This document shows, one piece after another, positions 59,900 through 64,000 of a DNA stretch of 64,000 bases (positions are counted from its first letter, which is position 1; every line of letters begins with the position of its first letter). Where the stretch lies: assembly GCA_023078555.1 (NCBI GenBank), contig CM041196.1, positions 5,219,658 to 5,283,657 of the forward strand, read 5' to 3'. The DNA comes from Ulva prolifera. Its lineage: Eukaryota > Chlorophyta > Ulvophyceae > Ulvales > Ulvaceae. The position numbers and the translations under genes are program-made. The notes beneath the pieces are model-generated. The model had not been told where the DNA came from and ran no database searches. It saw nothing but the letters and a program-made list of their open reading frames with translations.

Positions 59900-61623
59900 C
59901 GCGCAGCGCCGCCGTGAAGGCCTGGTGCATGGGGGTTACGTGTGTCAATTATTGACACATGATGAGCGCCCGTGCACATATGTAGCCGTAATAAGACGCC
60001 AACGGCCGGCGTTTTCCACCAACCATGCGGTGGTTTTGGCAATGAGGGCCATGTGAAGCCCACTCTTGCCGTCACGGACCGTATCGGTTGGCCGTGCCGC
60101 CTTGGCTCGAGCTGGTCGTGTGGTCTTAGGCGCTGCAGCCTGCGGGCGCCCTTGCAGCTGTGTCTTCTGGGTTGCGGCGAGAGGCTCCATACGGGAAAAT
60201 CCTGTGTATAGCGCAGGGGAGGGGCGCGCCCAGCGGGGATCCGCTTGCTGCCGTGCGCTCGTGTCCACGAGGCACACTGCAGTCACGAACCACTGCGCCA
60301 GTCTGAGTGGATCGCTGCAGATGCACTCTGCTGGATGGACCAGCAACCATCAGAGTAACAAAATTCGGCCGACCGGCAAGTGGCGGTCGGCAGAGACCGG
60401 ATGGGGAGCAGCGTTGGGGCTGTGTTCCGGGCTGCGCGCTGTCGTGTCGATGTCCTGCAGCGCGAAGCGTGCCGCCTGGCGCTGTGCAAGGTCAGGGTGC
60501 TCTGTGTCAGGCGGCCGTGGGCGGTAGTGGCCATCCGGTTGCTTTTGGCCTGGACGCATGAGCATGCATGAAGTTGCGGACGTGCCTTGCCGGTGTGCGC
60601 AGCATGCCGCAGTGAAACCGGATCACCAGCGCACGTTGTGAGTTGTGGTTCATGCGCTACCCAGGCTGCACATGGTTTTGTGTGCAATGCAACAAAGTGA
60701 TTCATGAAGGGAACACTTCATGGAGGGGTGGCGGAGGATGCTGCGGGCGTGCCAGTGCTGGAGCAAGGCAATGTGTGTAAGCGCGCGCACGGCGCTGGGG
60801 CCGTGAAGGGCCTCAAGCAAGGGAGGCTCGGCTGCGGCCAGGCAGGCTTGCCTTGTGTTGCTACAGAGGCCTTCGAGCTCACGCGACCACTGGCGGACAC
60901 CACTCTATCCGCTGTTATGAATCTCGAGAGGCTGCTGTTCGAGCATGGACGGCAATACAGGTGGCCATGATACCGCATGACCGTGTTGTTGATGAAGGGG
61001 CGGGCTGTGGTGACAGCGCAGTGGCTCAGGCGGCGCCTCTGCTGCAGAGGAGTGCATGCCCTGCTGCTGAGGCACCCACGCGTGCCGTGCTCTGATTTTC
61101 GTGTTGGCTGTGCGTACCTGACATGCGGCCGGCTCGGCTTGCAGCTGTGGCCGTGAATCAGTGCCAGGTGCCGAATGTTGTGTGCATGGATTGCACACCG
61201 AGACGTGAGCGTGATGCAAGACCGCCGATGACAAGGCGTCGCTTGAGCTGCCAAAGCTTGTGGGGAGCGTGCCTACCACGCTGCCGTTGACCTTGAGCTG
61301 GCGCTTGGTTGGTGGTGGACCCCATGTGCATACGTCCGTGTATTGTTTGCGACCACTTGGGCCATCAATGTGGTCAATGAAACTAGCAGCAGCTGCTCGC
61401 TTGCACTGCTGTAACCCTGTGGCAGCGAGGAATAATGTCTTCCATGGCCGTCTCCTGACACTCCACATGAGGTACACATGTTTGTTGTCACATCTCGTCT
61501 TTACTGGACGTAAACGATTCTAAACTAACACCTAAGATCTCATGACCTGCGCTGTAAAATGAATTTCCACAACATGAGCGTTCATGTTGTGGAAATTTCG
61601 CGGATGTTGAACCAACGCAAGAG
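59900..61623. other. Convergent intergenic region between PES-like and mogA genes
   Basis: No gene could be assembled. A perfect 19-bp palindrome (TGTGTCAATTATTGACACA, 59941-59959) lies 42 bp after the PES-like stop. Two minus-strand frames near 61.25-61.48 kb look moderately coding-like (VNGSVVGTLPTS in one, SEQLLLVSLTTLMAQ in another). They overlap each other and match no family I recognise. Confidence 0.4.
61562..61597. terminator. Perfect 16-bp hairpin in the mogA 3' UTR
   Basis: Arms AATTTCCACAACATGA and its exact complement enclose a 4-nt loop, starting 27 nt after the mogA stop codon. It may be a 3'-end processing or stability element, or simply a small inverted repeat. Function is inferred from position only. 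Confidence 0.5.
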
Positions 61624-62553
61624 CTATGCCTCCTTGGGAGGACGCCTGTCCTTTGCGGGCCTAAAAGCTGCAACAACGGTGCTCTTGGTCTCTATGTATG
61701 GCCCACCTACGAGGTCTACGCAGTATGGCACTGCTGAGAAGATCTCATCGAGGATCTCTCGAATTGACTTCGGGCTTCCTGGAAGGTTCAGGATCAGGCT
61801 GCTGCCTCGAATTCCAGCTGTCTGCCGGGACAAAATTGCTGTCGGCACGTACTTCAGGGATATAGACCGCATTTTCTCGCCAAAGCCTGGCATCATCTTG
61901 GAGCAAACTGCCTCTGTGGCCTCTGGGGTGTTGTCACGTGCAGCAGGCCCTGTGCCACCTGTTGTGACGACAAAGCAGCAGCCGACCGAGTCTACCTGCA
62001 TAGCCAGTGTATAGAACTCAGTTGCCTCAGTTGTAGTGAGCACCACCACTCTGACTGCGTCAAGCCGGTACAAGCCGAACGCAAGTGTCACTTACACCAC
62101 TTCTGCACAGAAACCACCTGAGCAGCATCAATTGATCACTGCTGTCGGCCTCACACATCAGCATCCGCGTAAAGGTATGTCCTTTAGTGGAGTCACTGTA
62201 CCAGTTCTTTCAAAGCCTCTTGAATATTTTCAGGATCATCAGACACCAGCCTGTAGTGCGCTTCCCAAGACGACTCCAGGGCCTCATGGAAAAACTGCAT
62301 GTTGGCACAGTACTGTGATTGGTATGCATGACATTCACTTTGTGATGGCCAGTCCGACGCACGAGGCTGCCTCTGTACGACGGTCATGCGCAGGCCCTTC
62401 CGACAGCGTGCACACCTGCAGGATGGCCGGCCCACTCTTGTCGTCGTACTTCCCGGCGCTGGCCCGATCACTCACTGTAACAATTCCTACTTTGGCATGA
62501 TCTCCTATTGAATCTGCGCTGCCGCCTTTACTTGGCACATCCATGGCGCCCAT
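61624..62553 (-). CDS. mogA: Bacterial-type MogA molybdopterin adenylyltransferase, 3 exons
   Basis: MogA adenylylates molybdopterin before molybdate insertion in molybdenum-cofactor synthesis. Exons are 62553-62416, 62294-62202 and 61995-61624. Phases agree and the product is 200 aa, against 195 in E. coli. It begins with KVGIVTVSDRASAGKYDDKSG (within about 22-42). The MPT-binding loop TTGGTGPAARDNTPEA is at about 88-103, followed by MPGFGEKMR and PTAILSRQTAGIRGSSLILN. The tail is AVPYCVDLVGG...VVAAFRP. That tail belongs to stand-alone bacterial MogA and is absent from the G domains of plant Cnx1 and animal gephyrin, where the activity is fused to MoeA. The gene is spliced, so it is not bacterial contamination. 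Its donors (GTGTGC, GTACAG) differ from the GTGCG norm. No transit peptide is visible unless an upstream exon is missed. Confidence 0.94.
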
Positions 62554-64000
62554 TGCGTGTACCTAGTCTTGGTGATGGACTCACACCACGGGACGCTGCT
62601 TTCGTCACGTACCGCAGGTACGCATGCCCCCGTTTCCAGCGTCATAGAGCAAGGAGTTTTGATAGGTGAAGTCTTCGTCATCTTGGATTCCTTTCTCGCA
62701 TGTTCTGATGGAGAGGATGTGAGTGGCGTTGGGGTGTATGGTGCAGACAGTGTCTCTGTGTCGCTTGCCTTTTCTGGCGTCGGCTGAGCAGATGTACTTG
62801 ATAAATCAGTCAGATTGAGTTGCAACATGCTCTGACTGCCTGCCTGGTACCCGCTGCTGCCAGTTCTGCCTTGCCCGATAAAGTGCTGTTCGTCATCACG
62901 TACCTGGTAGAGGCACCTTGCAGCTCTGTGCTGCAACGCTCGCCAGCATGCACCAAAGCCTGCCACATGCCACAACACAGGGAAGCTGCAGTAGGGCTGC
63001 CCACGCAGGCAAACAGTCGAAGGCATGGCACACTCATTGTGCAAGTTGTTGCTCATCAGATTTAAACTGATGATGGGGCGTGCTGCAGTTGCGCCGGTGT
63101 GGAGGGTGAAGTACCTCGACTGTTCCTGGGTTTTGGAGATGGCACTGTCCGCATAAACATGCCTATCTGATCATGCCCACATGCATGCACCTCCCAAATG
63201 GTGTGGTCACCAGGGATGCGCCTGCCATGCCGGCAGCCAGGGACTCAGCGCTGATGAGCACCTCTCCAGTGACGGGGTCAAGGAGGCTGCTGAAGCCAGA
63301 CGAGCAAGCTCGCAGGTAGGCAAAATGCTGCCACTACACTGCAGCACGCCACCCGCTTGCGCAACAGTGCGAGAACGTCACGGGGGTGCCATGGTGAGGC
63401 AGGAAAAGTAAAGTACATCTGGATTCACAGAGCCACATGGCACTCTGAGTTCAGGAGACTGGAATCGTGCAATGCCACTGCATGCAGTGAGGTCAGGGAC
63501 TACGCCGAACCTACCTAGCAGCACCCTGCGCTCCCTCTACGTACAACGGCGCCGTGTAGAGCCGCGGCGCGAGGGCGGGCCGCTCAGCGTCCTCCGTACG
63601 GCGACGGGCTCGCCACCGCCCGGCTCCGCCGCCTAGGAGCGGATAACTTGCGGCTGAGCACGTCCTGGCTCAAAAGCGGGTGTGTTCCGTGTGGGGCCGG
63701 GCGGCAGATGGCTTCAGTATGCTCACCGTGGTCGTGCCTAGCACCTGCTGTGTTGAGGCTGGTGCCCAGGCGGGGGGGGGGGGGGGGGGGGGGGGGGGGG
63801 TGTGATGCCCGCTTGGGTGTGCTTTGGGGGCACGACAAGGTCGTATGAGCCCCACGTTGTGCGGGCCATGGAACCTGCCCCTACGACAGAGTCGCGTGAT
63901 GAGGTGGACATCGAGCAGACGGGGATGCAGGCGGGTCAAATAAAGCACTACTGCATCTTTGGCTGAAGCCGAATACCACTTTTGCGCCGAGTTTCGCATG
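62554..64000. other. Region upstream of mogA, no assembled gene
   Basis: A minus-strand frame at about 62.56-62.83 kb rich in Ser, Thr and Pro (SSTSAQPTPEKASDTETLS) ends with an AG/GTACAC donor-like site just before the mogA start. It could be an upstream exon or merely UTR. A motif at 63404-63435 (AAAGTAAAGTACATCTGGATT) also occurs near 58175, so it is an interspersed repeat. Confidence 0.35.
63772..63800 (+). repeat. G homopolymer, 29 bp
   Basis: An uninterrupted G run in intergenic sequence, the fifth G/C homopolymer longer than 20 bp in this window. Confidence 0.9.

Noticed and set aside
60905..61477. A 190-codon minus-strand open frame with VNGSVVGTLPTS
   Set aside because: A faint resemblance to chalcone-isomerase-like proteins was considered, but no second conserved block follows, and another coding-looking frame overlaps it.
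1..64000. CRISPR arrays, operons or bacterial gene layout
   Set aside because: All assigned genes are spliced, and no regular spacer-repeat array is present. The bacterial-like mogA also contains introns.

Overview
This is a nuclear window from a eukaryote, most likely a photosynthetic green-lineage microalga. No species can be named. All host genes are split by GT-AG introns, and the exons are GC-rich. Plastid-related genes are present: a carotenoid cleavage dioxygenase and a phytyl-ester-synthase-type enzyme with a transit-peptide-like first exon. TGTAA, the 3'-end signal typical of chlorophytes, lies downstream of two genes and at the ends of several retroposons.

Six protein genes could be assembled exon by exon, with every splice phase agreeing. 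They are a carotenoid cleavage dioxygenase (minus, 6667 to 3366, 6 exons, 593 aa); the histone chaperone HIRA (minus, 34862 to 26031, 11 exons, 891 aa); NC2-alpha/DRAP1 (plus, 35444-36741, 5 exons, 243 aa); cullin-4 (plus, 37886-51197, 9 exons, 736 aa); a phytyl ester synthase/diacylglycerol acyltransferase-like protein (plus, 53073-59899, 7 exons, 761 aa); and a bacterial-type MogA molybdopterin adenylyltransferase (minus, 62553 to 61624, 3 exons, 200 aa). HIRA and NC2-alpha diverge from a shared 581-bp promoter interval. The PES-like and mogA genes converge.

Between 9 and 26 kb the window is poor in genes and rich in transposons. An intact Ty1/copia element (14622-20180) has LTRs that look identical, a 5-bp target duplication, a primer site matching the middle of initiator tRNA-Met, and one uninterrupted Gag-Pol frame. 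There is also a decayed Mutator-like fragment between 97-bp inverted repeats and a slightly defective tRNA-Val(UAC)-like gene.

Short 5'-truncated non-LTR retroposon copies are scattered through intergenic DNA and cullin-4 introns. They are recognised by 10-15 bp target duplications and a TTGTAA-type 3' end. The C-terminal end of one such retrotransposon protein survives at 39.4-39.9 kb.

The most unusual host feature is the splice signal. At least 22 of 35 assembled introns begin GTGCG, and their acceptors end TGCAG with little polypyrimidine tract. NC2-alpha and mogA do not use GTGCG. In the dioxygenase gene the donor is part of a 27-bp unit repeated three times in frame. Five G/C homopolymers of 23-43 bp also stand out.
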